From contig OX442320.1 in the NCBI GenBank assembly GCA_949358305.1, positions 4,914,259-4,978,258 of the forward strand: DNA of 64,000 nt, written 5' to 3'. Under the pieces are notes generated by a model. That model was not told the origin of the DNA and ran no database searches. It saw only the letters and a list, made by a program, of their open reading frames with translations. Position numbers and translations under genes: made by a program. Each line of letters starts with the position of its first letter. Within the stretch, counting starts at the first letter, position 1. Positions 54,878 through 64,000 of the stretch are shown in pieces. The DNA is from Strigamia acuminata (taxonomy: Eukaryota > Arthropoda > Chilopoda > Geophilomorpha > Linotaeniidae).

Positions 54878-56418
54878 ATAACGACAAAATTTTTTTTAGC
54901 CGTCGTTGTTGTTTACTTTATTAACGGCAAAGTTTTCGGTCTCATGGATTCTTTTTTCTTGTTTTGCTTCTTCTCCCCAAGTTGTTGGAACACATTGGTT
55001 TAATCCTCAAGGCTTAAAAAAGAGAGGAAAGAAAAGCACATGTTTTATTACCCGGAAAGGGTTATGAGAGAAGAAGATGGCAAACCAATGAAAACACAGC
55101 TTGGTTGAGTCTATTCCAAGCAAAAGTAGGGATCAAGCTAAATAAAGAGAGAGAAAGACATTAATCCATGGATTTCCAGGAGCAAAAAATAACCATTAAC
55201 CATAAACCAATTTCAAAATGCTGAATACCAATCCACTTGGTCTAACAAAACTTCTCTTTGAATACTTCTAAGCTTGCTAATTGGCCACTTGAAAGTGAAT
55301 GCTAATTTGTTCATTTTAACTAAATAAGTCACCCAGGTAAGTCAATTACTGTACAGAGATTAGAATTATATGCATTTCTGATTATTAAGGTAAAGTTAAA
55401 CTCAAAGAGATGTAATTATAAACAGGGTAAAGTTACCACGGCATCTTTACCACGCTTAATATAATCTTTAAGGGGTTTCATTAAAAATGTACAATTCTGT
55501 AATTTTTGATTTTATGGTTTACTGATTGTATTCAATAAACAGTTATAACACAAATAATTATTTTTTCTTGGCAATGCTTCCATAGGAACTTTAGGAAAGG
55601 CTGAAAAACTATTAAAAAATAAAACATTAAATTCAATAACTGTCTTAAAATTCAATTTTAATTACATATTTCATGCTTTTAATTCCTTTAAATTAAAAAG
55701 TAATTAATTTCTTTTTCAATTACAGAACTTTCAAATCCCTTTTTCCAGATGTAATTTTTTTTTCTTTTCGACTGAAGTTTGCCGGCTTTTTGCCCCCATA
55801 AAATAAGAAATAAGTTTTATAAAAAACCATTAAAATTAAATTGATAAATGCATTCAAGCAAAATAGAGACCTTTTGCCCTTGCTCATAAAAAAATAAAAT
55901 CATACCTAACTGAAACCACGGACCGAATACAAAATGACCAAACCGATTCTCTATTCACAGCCTCAAGGCTCCACGAGAAGAATATTGAAGGCGTTGGGCC
56001 TTGTAAGTGCCCTGCATCTCTCTAATGTCATTGGCCACTAACTCAATAAACATGGATCCGTGATGGTAATTCCAAATGAAAAGAACACTTTCAATTTCAA
56101 TTGCACATCAATTCCAAAAAATCCAATTCAATTTTTTTTTAAAAAATTTCCTTTTTTAATTTATTTATATGTATAATATATTTTTTCACATATATGATAT
56201 TATAAAAATGTCTATATAACTGTTTAAATAATTCATGCATTTAATAGCAATGGGATTTTAGTCTATCATTGCTTGAACATGAAGTGAAGGTTGCAGTGAG
56301 GAGGGTTAAATCAAAAATTGCCTCATGTGCTAAGAGGATCCTTTTTTAGCAAAGCAAAATAGACGTTGACATTTCCTTGGCACCGGAGATTAAAATTGAA
56401 AGCAAGAATAGATGAGAA
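54878..56418. other. Non-coding AT-rich stretch
   Basis: No repeats or exons recognised. A good donor (cacccag, GTAAGT) at 55337 has no matching acceptor-exon context. Confidence 0.4.
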
Positions 56419-56958
56419 GTGAAATGGAAACTGACAATTTTATGGACTAATAAAATCGACAAACTTTTCGTATTTTTATCGAATTTGATTCGCAGTACGA
56501 AGAAAGTGAGACGTGCAATTAGAAAACTTTTTCATCAAAATTTTCCACGAAATCATTTTAAGATGTCAATTGTCAACAACTTAATTGAACACTATCAAAA
56601 CAATAAATTTAGAAAATGCCTCATCCAGCTAAGCAATAACATGTCATCGGTTTCGGATATTCGAATGTTCTCCGGGCTTTATAGGATATTAATACTGGTA
56701 TGTCCTCCAGGCATCTTTCGGTTACTGGTATGTCCTCCAGGCATCTTTTTGATACTGGTATGTCCTCCAGGCATCTTTTTGATACTGGTATGTCCTCCAG
56801 GCATCTTTTTGATACTGGTATGTCCTCCAGGCATCTTTCGGTTACTGGTATGTCCTCCAGGCATCTTTCGGATACTGGTATGTCCTCCAGGCATCTTTCG
56901 GTTACTGGTATGTCCTTCAGGCATCTTTTTGATACTGGTATGTCCTCCAGGTTTATAG
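56419..56958 (+). other. 179-codon open frame ending in a decapeptide repeat
   Basis: The longest open frame in the window. The first ~90 codons are ordinary AT-rich sequence with a basic segment (STKKVRRAIRKLFHQ). The rest is the 30-bp minisatellite, read as (F/L)(L/R)(I/L)LVCPPGI decapeptides. The unit is a codon multiple and stop-free in at least four frames across both strands, which weakens the case for coding. No domain, and no splice or poly(A) signals. Confidence 0.2.
56691..56955 (+). repeat. Minisatellite, 30-bp unit, 9 copies
   Basis: The unit is tactggtatgtcctccaggc plus atctttttga, with ttt/tcg and gat/gtt variants. Diverged units precede (56640-56690) and follow (56956-57020). 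Confidence 0.97.
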
Positions 56959-57020
56959 ATACAAGGATAATCTCCAAGCATCTTTCGGATAACAGGATGT
57001 CCTTCAAACGTCTTTAGAAC

Positions 57021-57460
57021 ATTATAATACGCTACAGGTTATTCGGGTAACTTCTAAGTGCTATGTATACAGACTAAATATTCCTTATTTATCTATCGAC
57101 ATTTCCTACCACATCATGGACTGCAAAAAGATCTCCATTTTTAATTTCTGGAACTGTCTGTAGGTTGTTTAGCCACAGGTGGACTTTTTATGGATATTCA
57201 ATAAACGTGCGAAGAAAAACTGGATTTGTATTCACAATTTTTCCCAATATATCGGACATCTTAAAAAATATATATTTTCTTTCCACACAAATCAATCAAC
57301 AAGGACGCCGAGGTCTATTTTGTGCCTCTTTAATTGATTACCCTTGTCTATGCTATCTGAGAGACAACTTTCATAAGTAAACAACCTTACATTCGCACTG
57401 ACAACTGGGAAAACTCGATAGAGGTTAGCGGCAGATTTTCTTGCCGTAGGAACAAACACT
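57021..57460. other. Non-coding stretch
   Basis: 57370-57460 may be the body of the 5S-derived element that follows (minus strand); otherwise nothing. Confidence 0.35.
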
Positions 57461-57530
57461 TGAATTCCCCGGCAAGTCATCCATCCAAGTACTGACCAGA
57501 CCCAATGCTACTTAACTTCTGTGTTCTAAT
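57461..57530 (-). mobile_element. 5S rRNA-derived SINE or 5S pseudogene fragment
   Basis: On the minus strand aacacagaagttaagtagca, then ttgggtctggtcagtacttg, then gatggatgac is unmistakably the internal-promoter half of 5S rRNA (A-box through C-box, canonical gaagttaagcagc...ggtcagtacttggatggg). The following cttgccggggaattc parallels cgcctgggaatac. The first ~40 nt of 5S are not recognisable. The sequence then runs into unrelated gtttgttcctacggcaag. Either a pseudogene, or the head of a 5S-type (SINE3-like) retroposon extending to about 57370; there is no second copy here. Confidence 0.75.
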
Positions 57531-58069
57531 GGAAACAGGTAATCAGCAAGGTGAATATACCACCAACTGTCGCTTGCTGGATTTGTCGATATAAATTAGA
57601 CATTCAAGACAAGTCACATAGTGGACAACTAAGATTATTCCAAGCTATGTGGGATTGATTGACTACACTATCTCCAATGTGTATGCCTTTTGTTAATGTT
57701 ATTAGCTAGGAGGTAGTTTATTATTGTGATTTAAGATTTGCATTCCCAAATTATCAAACTAAACCACACAAGCACCAAAATATTTGTGGATACTTGGAAG
57801 GGATACCCACCGCCACTGTTAATATGAGTGTCTAGGGTGACCACTTACTCGCCTTTACTACTGCAGTTGCATGTAAATTAACATGTTTAAGCGCTTTTAC
57901 GACCCTTTCAGATTCCCCCTAGTGTTCTGTCAGCAATTTATTGTTGCTGAGAAAAGAAATAAGCATTTAATTGAATAATAAATTTGTTGAAAACTCATTA
58001 ATCTGTATACGCACACCAGCATCATTACATCACTCCTTACAACTCAATTCAAATGAGATGAAGCAAATT
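57531..58069. other. Non-coding stretch
   Basis: Nothing recognised. Confidence 0.4.
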
Positions 58070-58260
58070 TCCGGACAAATGGCTGCAAATTTGCACAAAT
58101 TTGGCAGAAATGGCTGGAAATTTGGAAAAATGGGTAGTAATGGCTGGGAATTTTAAAAAATGGGTAGAAATGGCTAAAAATTTGGAAAAATGGATAGAAA
58201 TGGTTAGATTTGGGTAGAAATGGTTGAAAATTTGTATAAATGCCTAAAATCTTCAATAAA
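58070..58260 (+). repeat. Minisatellite, about 28-bp unit (aatggctggaaatttggaaa)
   Basis: About six degenerate units with internal aaatgg half-repeats. On its right, 58380-58640 is A/C-rich. Confidence 0.85.
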
Positions 58261-58897
58261 TCTGATAAAAATATTTAAACATTTTGCAAAATCTTTTTTA
58301 AAAAAATGCCTAAATACAATTAAAAGCTGCTAAAACAAAAGTTAAGCAAAATAATGTCTAAAATTTACAAAACCATGTCCTAAAACCCCCAAAATTTTCA
58401 TAAACCTAAAAAACAAAACTCAAGAACTCCAGAATTTCATCAACATCTTTCCACAGCATACACTCTTCATTACCACCTTAACAAAAACAACAACAACTAA
58501 AAAATTCAAACCTTTCACACCTACTTTGTTTACTTCCCATCTCCCAAAAACAAACCTTAATCAAACATCTCACTTTTTACCTCACAAACTTCCACCCAAA
58601 CACCTTTCATTACTCTGCATTTGTTCAAACCCCTTAAATTTTTAATGCCTGCACGTGCATTGACACAAGTTTGAAAAATAACACAAGCCCCTGATAACAA
58701 CAATCACTAATAGATGGTGCTGTTTAGTAGCATTACAGCTGTTTCCCAACTCATTAGTCCCATAATAAATTACCCAAAGGACTAGTTCAGCTGATTCACA
58801 CCATTCGATCTTAAATCTGTATAGAGCACACACACTTTGTTTGACACTTCCCAATTCACCTTTAACACAAATGTCGCGCTCGGTCCGTTGAGCGGCA
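58261..58897. other. A/C-rich then mixed non-coding stretch
   Basis: 58380-58640 is A/C-rich. Nothing else recognised. Confidence 0.35.
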
Positions 58898-59110
58898 TCA
58901 AAAGCCGTTGATATTAAAACACAACTTCCGCAAAGCTCCTTTCAAAACTTCTTGCTGGAGTAAAGGAATTTCATCATCCAGAAAACCACCCCTTGTCACA
59001 TCTAATTTACCAACAGATGGCTCTCTTCTAATGGAAATTCTGAATAGAAAACCAACAACAACAATTCCGGCGTGCATTCCGTGACCGTTCAACCGATCTT
59101 CTGTCCACAA
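58898..59110 (-). CDS. Unidentified 70-codon frame
   Basis: ATG at 59110 to stop at 58898. Composition is varied and non-repetitive (FRISIRREPSVGKLDVTR, then GGFLDDEIPLLQQEVLKG, then ALRKLCFNINGF), unlike chance frames in the AT-rich surroundings. No domain is recognised and no poly(A) signal is near the stop. An upstream CpG-containing segment (59110-59300) could be its promoter. It might be a terminal exon or chance. Confidence 0.25.
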   Translation of the reverse strand: MWTEDRLNGHGMHAGIVVVGFLFRISIRREPSVGKLDVTRGGFLDDEIPLLQQEVLKGALRKLCFNINGF

Positions 59111-59319
59111 TACACGACGGCGAGTGTTTACCGGTCCGACAATGATGATTTACATTTTAATTAAGCCGCAACGTACATTTCTAACGATGACAAACTTCCA
59201 GATACTCCGCTTGACGGACGATTGCTCTACCAATCAAGTTACCCGCGACTCCAACACAACATCTGAACACAGCCCGCTAGTGCAACTCCGCCATGCCGTT
59301 ATAATTATAATTATGTCCT

Positions 59320-59575
59320 CTATACTGATACAACGTTGACCTATTTCCAATTGGTTGAGCCGGATTACGCCTAACTGTGGACTGTGCTCTACTACGCGGA
59401 AAAGTAGTTCTGTGTCAAAGCATCACCTTTGACAATGAAACAAGTGTTGGTAATCAATCACAATGTCTGGAGTTCGATTACAATTCTGGTGTTATGGGCT
59501 ACTTTTTTGTGCCACTACACTACACCAGTGATACGGCTGGAGTTAGATCAACGTTGTATCGGTTTAGAGTATAAC
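59320..59575. mobile_element. MITE, TIR gatacaacgttga
   Basis: ctgatacaacgttgacct (59325-59342) is mirrored by atcaacgttgtatcggttta (59548-59567). The inner gagccggattacgcctaac and ccagtgatacggctgga resemble the inner ends of the MITE at 3936-4162 (gagccgcattactcctaac; ccagtgatacggctcgg). So the two share an interior but have different outer arms. Confidence 0.7.
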
Positions 59576-61760
59576 TAGCTGTTCACCCGCAGAATGATAA
59601 ATCAGACAAATGTATACAGCCATTTTTGCATAAACCACACAATAATGCAACCCAAATTATAAAATAAATTTTTGCAAAACTAAACCAAACCCAAACCACA
59701 CCAAACCAAAACAAAACCAACATTGAGTTTATGTCCTTTAGACCCCTACGATGGGTTTTTTTTTACCCAGTTAATCTTTGGTTTCAAATTACAGACAAAA
59801 TTAAAAAATTAAAAAAAAATCAATTGTGGTGTAAGCATCTAGCGACGTTTCAAAGGAACAGTCAGCAAAAATCAAATTTAAAAAAAAAAAAATTTCCTGT
59901 ATACCGTACTGTCAAACCCATAAATACACATTGTGCCTGACACAGAGGGTACAAATACTACTAAAATGCTGGAAAAAATGGGGTTTACTGGCGGTCTGGT
60001 AAAACCCGCGGTGTAGCTGCATGCCGCTTAAAGCGGGTAATATGGTAAGTGTTGAGCATCTAGCACAATCAGGGCAACCCTAAGTCTTGATGGCATCCGT
60101 CTACTATCACAATCGGAGGCCCGTCTGAGGATATTTTTTTGGGGAATAACAAGCAGCTTTCATTGAAGAATGATGTTTACTTCTATGGGAAATTAAATGA
60201 AGCCTGGATTCTTTTATGATAGTAATTTGGAGCTATGTGCTGATTGATTGGGACAATCACATTCCTTATTCCATCTATTCTGGTGCTTGTGATCTGCCCA
60301 GCCAATGAGAATTTGTCTTATAAGCCTTTTTAAACAACCCCAAAGTACAGAAGCAAAGATTACACTCATCATTTTTTGTGATAATCAGTTTGCAAAGGTG
60401 CCATTCAGGCCTGAGTTGCAACCCCATAAACTTTCTATGCTAAAAGGGTGGTGTGCAGAGAACAATTCTTGTTTCTACTTAGGACCCTTCATAAAAATCT
60501 AATCTGCCACTCCGGTAAGCTGCCGTTAAATGTTTTATGTTTACTCGTGCCACCCAGTAAGTGTTGAAAAGAAAAACCTCCAACTTTCAATTTTTTCCCT
60601 CCCACAAATTAAAGCGCTTTTTATACCAACAATCGTTGATTAAAAATAATTAAAATAGTGTAAAACAGCTTCTAAGTGCTCTAATAATTGAGCATCAGCT
60701 TTAACTTTTGAACTAAAACATATGTTGTTCGTTGAAAAAAAGTTGGCAGCTGAGTACTTTGCAAATGTTGCAGTTTTTACACATATAAGAAAGGGAATTT
60801 TGCTTTGCTAGCAAATATACGCTTCTCCCTTTGGTCAAACTGTTATAGTTTCCCTTATTGTGATGTCTGATGTGATGATGGCACAGTTCTTCGCACTCAT
60901 TTAAAGCCGGAATTCACTAAACTATCGTTAAACGACAAAGGTAATTCACAAATGATGATTCTAAGCGACAGGATTTACCTAACTTAGCGGTCCCCTTGGA
61001 CGGGTCATAGATTCTAGCTAAAACTGACAATCAATCAAAAAAAGTTGAAAGAAACATCGACATCGCAAATTAAGAAATAAATGTTGAGTTCCTTCAATTT
61101 TTTTTCAGAATTTTCTGAATTAATTTTTATATATCAGCCAGATGGGAACAATTTACAAAACTCAACTTTCCATTGGCCCAAGCAAAGCAATAATGTTGTT
61201 CCAGTGGAGTTTGTAAAGTATTGTTTTGTTTTGGAACAGTTTAGTTTAAAGTTTAATGTTTTAAGCTTGTGTTGCCTGCTGGGAGTTCTGGGACACATCA
61301 TTGGGCTTCATTTCATTGTTGTTCAATATTTAAGTCTTGTGACAGGTTTATGTGAACAGCATTAATAGCTGCATTATCATCCTATTACTATTGTTCCTCT
61401 CAACTAATTACTCAGTTTTCAATAGTGCAATGATTCAATGACAACCTAATTTAAAATGAACTCACTTTTGTCAATTACATCCTCCATTTGAGGCTACATA
61501 CTCAATTAAAAATACATCCTACAGAAAAATAATAAAATACATTCATTTAAAACTGTCACTATTCATAAAACTCAAAAACAATGAGTTTAAAGGTAAAAAT
61601 ACTGACAAATGAAGCAATATTAAAGATAAATGAGGTAACAATTGTAATGAGGTAAAAGATAAACTTAATGCAAAAAAAAACAATACATCTGACGCACGTA
61701 ACACAGCTAAAAATAAACATACTTCAAATAACAGAATTTAACACTCGGATACTACGACAA
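59576..61760. other. Non-coding stretch
   Basis: 60000-60130 is moderate in GC and unidentified. A 94-codon plus-strand frame (61081-61365) follows a pyrimidine tract and AG (about 61108) and has a hydrophobic C-terminal half, but shows no known domain. Confidence 0.35.
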
Positions 61761-61925
61761 AAACTTGGCTAGTAAAATTGGACTGGGGATCAGGTCTCGG
61801 GCTAGACCAGAAGTAAAGGTCAAGCCCTCCCCCTGGTATTTTTTCTTTAAAGTACTAATTTTTATTTATTAAATTGGACAAGCCTATAGTTAACAACATT
61901 TATTGCCTTAACTGTAATATAATTA
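61761..61925 (-). mobile_element. Dispersed repeat B (copy 2)
   Basis: Inverted match to 38831-38997. Flanking 61690-61760 and 61930-61985 also resemble 40170-40310 in direct orientation. Confidence 0.85.
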
Positions 61926-62029
61926 TTATATACGAAAAAATGTTATAATGATAAAATCCAAATCTGACACAATAATTTATTTCTATTTTTATTCCTTTAA
62001 AAACAACAAATTTCATTACGCATTTCTCC

Positions 62030-62580
62030 ACCTTTAACTCTTTTCCCCCGTAGAAAATTGCACACCCCATAAGAGACAAAGTGGCATCAGGTGTTGGGTT
62101 GATTCAACTATCTCCATTTTTTAGATACGACGCTACGATAAGATGACATCTAAACTCCTGTCATGTCGCCGGTGCATTTCGATGCACCGCTCAAAACAAA
62201 CATAGGTTTCTCTGCCTTCGTCTCCCAATTTGAATAACACCCCCTAACCGAGACCAAAGAAAAATATCTAAATCGCCTGCGATTGGTGGAAATAAACGAC
62301 GGCGAGGAGAAAAAAAGCCTCGTCTTCGCTTGCTTTCACTTTAAAATCATCCCAGCGGTGCAAGATCCCCGGAGTACGATCGATGCAAAGTGGTGGGAGA
62401 CAGCAACACGAGATGGGATATTGGGAAAAAGACGCCGAGTAAAAAAAAAGTAAGATGGAGACCATCAAAGAGTAACCCGGGCCAGATAGTGGGGTCTGCG
62501 CGACCCAATTACTGTTCGCCAGTCCTAAAATGTGTCCATCAAGCCGGAAAGGCATTAAGACAAAACCCGCTCGACGTTTG
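62030..62580. promoter_or_regulatory. CpG-rich island with strand-composition flip
   Basis: C/A-rich on the left (62000-62080), CpG-rich from 62110 to 62580 with gcgattggtgg (inverted CCAAT, 62278-62288), and T/G-rich on the right (62580-63100). A 95-codon minus-strand frame (62555-62268) lacks a domain. It sits 0.8 kb upstream of the plus-strand exons at 63379, so it may be their promoter. Confidence 0.4.
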
Positions 62581-62660
62581 ACGTTTTCAACTTATATTTA
62601 ATTATTGTTGGAAATTTATCGATCAGGCTTTTTTTTTTTTATATTTTTATTTTTTTATAT

Positions 62661-63198
62661 AGAAACCGGTATTCTATTTTTCTTCATGTTAGGCTTGAGT
62701 ATTTTTAGGCCTTTTAGCTCGTGCTGTGCTGTTGATTGTTAATCGATGATCTCTGTTGCAAGTTTACTTGGTTTGTTAAGAGTTTCGATTGTTTTCATTA
62801 GAGCTTTGGAATTTGTAGAGGAAAGAGCTGTCTTTGTCTCTCTGTCTCTGTCTTTGCTTTGATTAGTCAATGTAGTTCAGTCTTTAGGCCCAATCAAGAC
62901 CACACTTTTAATCCCTCACCTCTTTTCCACTCTCCAATTTAGAAACCAGTCTTCTATTTTTATTCATCTGAGTGTTGAGTATTTTTAGGCCTTTTAGCTC
63001 ATGGAATGCTGTTGATTGTTAATCGATGATCTGTGTTGCAAGTCTGCTTGGTTTGTTGAGAATTTTGATTGTTTTCATTAGAGAAAAGAGCTGTCTTTGT
63101 CTTTCTCTGTCTTCTCTTAGGTCAGATGCAGTTTTGGTCTTTAGGCCCAATCAAGATAGCACTTTTAATCCTTCACCTCTTTTCCACTATCCAATATC
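62661..63198 (+). repeat. 280-bp tandem duplication, two copies
   Basis: 62661-62940 and 62941-63198 align throughout (agaaaccggtattctatttt / agaaaccagtcttctatttt; gctgttgattgttaatcgat; tttaggcccaatcaaga). Identity is about 85-90% with a few indels. Each copy contains gttaatcgatgatc and a (tctgtc)n-like tract. Function unknown. Confidence 0.95.
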
Positions 63199-63378
63199 CG
63201 CTCCTGGATCCGCCAGCAGTCATTTAACTGGGACGAACATTTGCATTGAGTAGAATTCGTGCGCGATTGTTTCCGAGTCCACGGTGGTCAAGACCACAAG
63301 AACGTCGCACGACGGAAGATATACGAGAGTCTGCTATCTTAACGGCAAAACTGCTTCCACTTGGTGATCAAATTGGAC

Positions 63379-63418
63379 ATGCTTTTACACAACAATGATC
63401 TGAAGTCATTTAATTTTG
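63379..63418 (+). CDS. Candidate first coding exon, right-edge gene
   Basis: ATG at 63379 is the first in frame after a stop about 12 codons upstream. It reads MLLHNNDLKSFNF plus one base to donor GTGAGT (63419). The join to the next candidate exon keeps the frame. Upstream 63250-63378 has CpGs and would be leader. Product unknown. Confidence rests on three phase-consistent exons, not on homology. Confidence 0.4.
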
Positions 63419-63729
63419 GTGAGTTAGTATACAGTGTAGCGTGTAGCGTGCAGCGGGCGTTAGCTCCAGCGCTGTTTCTTGATATCGCGGAAGGTGAAAG
63501 AAAAGTTAAACCCTTAGAGAAGCGCCCCAAGAGGTCAGTGAATCGATTGGCCAAATGGTCAGAGGTCCGCTGTCTCAGGGTCTGGTCAAACTAAGCCTTG
63601 TTCGATGCTCCTCTCTTTTCTTAAGATTATTATCTTATTAGAACAACATTCCAGGTGCACTCTTCCAGATAAAAGGGTTTTGTCGAGTGTATACAACTTT
63701 TCAATAACATTACCTCTTTTCGGATGCAG

Positions 63730-63785
63730 GAGTGCATATTATCCATTCAATATTCGCACCAATGCTGCACGAAGATATTGCCAAG
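63730..63785 (+). CDS. Candidate second exon, right-edge gene
   Basis: Acceptor tacctcttttcggatgcag ends at 63729. The 56-nt exon completes a Gly codon and reads VHIIHSIFAPMLHEDIAK, ending on a codon boundary before donor GTAAAC. The introns either side would be 311 and 191 bp. No domain recognised. Confidence 0.4.
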
Positions 63786-63976
63786 GTAAACACGCGTCAA
63801 ATTGTAATCCAAACAAAAACTGACAAACGACGAATCGGACCACGTGCCAAGGAGAGATAAAAATAGATCAAACTAGGGTAGAAACAATTTTGGATTAAAC
63901 TCTACATTTTTCCACCCGTGCGTTCGTCAATAAACAGAAGGAATATCTATCTAACGGCGATTTGGTTCTGTTTTAG

Positions 63977-64000
63977 CGAGTTATCGATCCAACCTCTTCG
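63977..64000 (+). CDS. Candidate third exon, cut by window edge
   Basis: Acceptor tttggttctgttttag ends at 63976. In phase 0, as required by the previous exon, it reads RVIDPTSS and continues beyond the window. Confidence 0.35.

Noticed and set aside
60000-60130. Weak resemblance to 53060-53110
   Set aside because: Only a few short words (accct, gatg-atcc, atcacaa) in the same order; too little to call a repeat family.
61081-61365. 94-codon plus-strand frame after a pyrimidine tract
   Set aside because: Hydrophobic C-terminal half is suggestive, but there is no matching exon, domain or poly(A) signal; T-rich DNA gives hydrophobic frames by default.
1-64000. tRNA, spliceosomal RNA or large rRNA genes
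   Set aside because: No B-box-type ggttcgaatcc with a matching A box, and no U1/U2/U6 signatures were seen; only the 5S-derived fragment at 57461-57530 qualifies.

Overview
The window is nuclear DNA from an invertebrate animal. It is AT-rich, almost without long reading frames, and dense in short inverted-repeat transposons, minisatellite arrays and homopolymer runs. The few coding pieces I can support are short exons bounded by GT/AG splice signals. I cannot name the species. A glutamate-gated-chloride-channel-like gene, abundant MITEs and a 5S-derived repeat would suit many marine invertebrates. No bacterial, viral, CRISPR or tRNA features were seen.

Main gene, minus strand: two exons with matching splice phase give the N-terminus of a Cys-loop ligand-gated anion channel, most like a GluCl/glycine-receptor subunit. 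Exon 22920-23049 carries a 5' leader, an ATG and a signal peptide. Exon 8063-8181 encodes the conserved start of the extracellular domain (VNFRNKEKQ, then ILDDIIGGRYDSRIRP, then an N-glycosylation site). The intron between them is 14.7 kb, and the rest of the gene lies left of position 1. A pair of spliced-looking non-coding exons at 40611-40720 and 40811-~41060, in a CpG-rich island, could be its upstream leader, but that link is a guess.

Other coding traces: the first exons of a plus-strand gene at the right edge (63379-63418, 63730-63785, 63977-64000, phase-consistent, product unknown); a plus-strand terminal-exon-like frame with a poly(A) signal at 14881-15083; a C2H2 zinc-finger scrap at 7640-7735; and weaker candidates noted individually.

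Repeats fall into several groups. (1) MITE-like elements, some with perfect terminal inverted repeats (3936-4162, 26735-26914), some in two or more copies (16123/36794; 27028/37551; 6188/42178; the 'ttataacgaa' family near 8.4, 9.3, 36.4-36.8 and 38.8 kb). (2) Nested insertions with readable pre-insertion sites (23596-24120 and 42178-42791). (3) At least a dozen minisatellite arrays, unit about 14-40 bp, mostly different from each other. (4) A 5S-rRNA-derived fragment at 57461-57530.

The most unusual large-scale pattern is a repeated layout. An A/C-rich tract is followed by a 300-1000 bp CpG-containing, repeat-poor island, then a G/T-rich tract, and usually then an A/C-rich minisatellite array. 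It recurs near 10.3-11.9, 18.9-20.9, 24.7-26.0, 32.8-33.7, 45.1-46.3, 48.1-49.1, 50.1-51.6 and 62.0-63.1 kb. The strand-composition flip at each island resembles what is seen at replication origins or bidirectional promoters.
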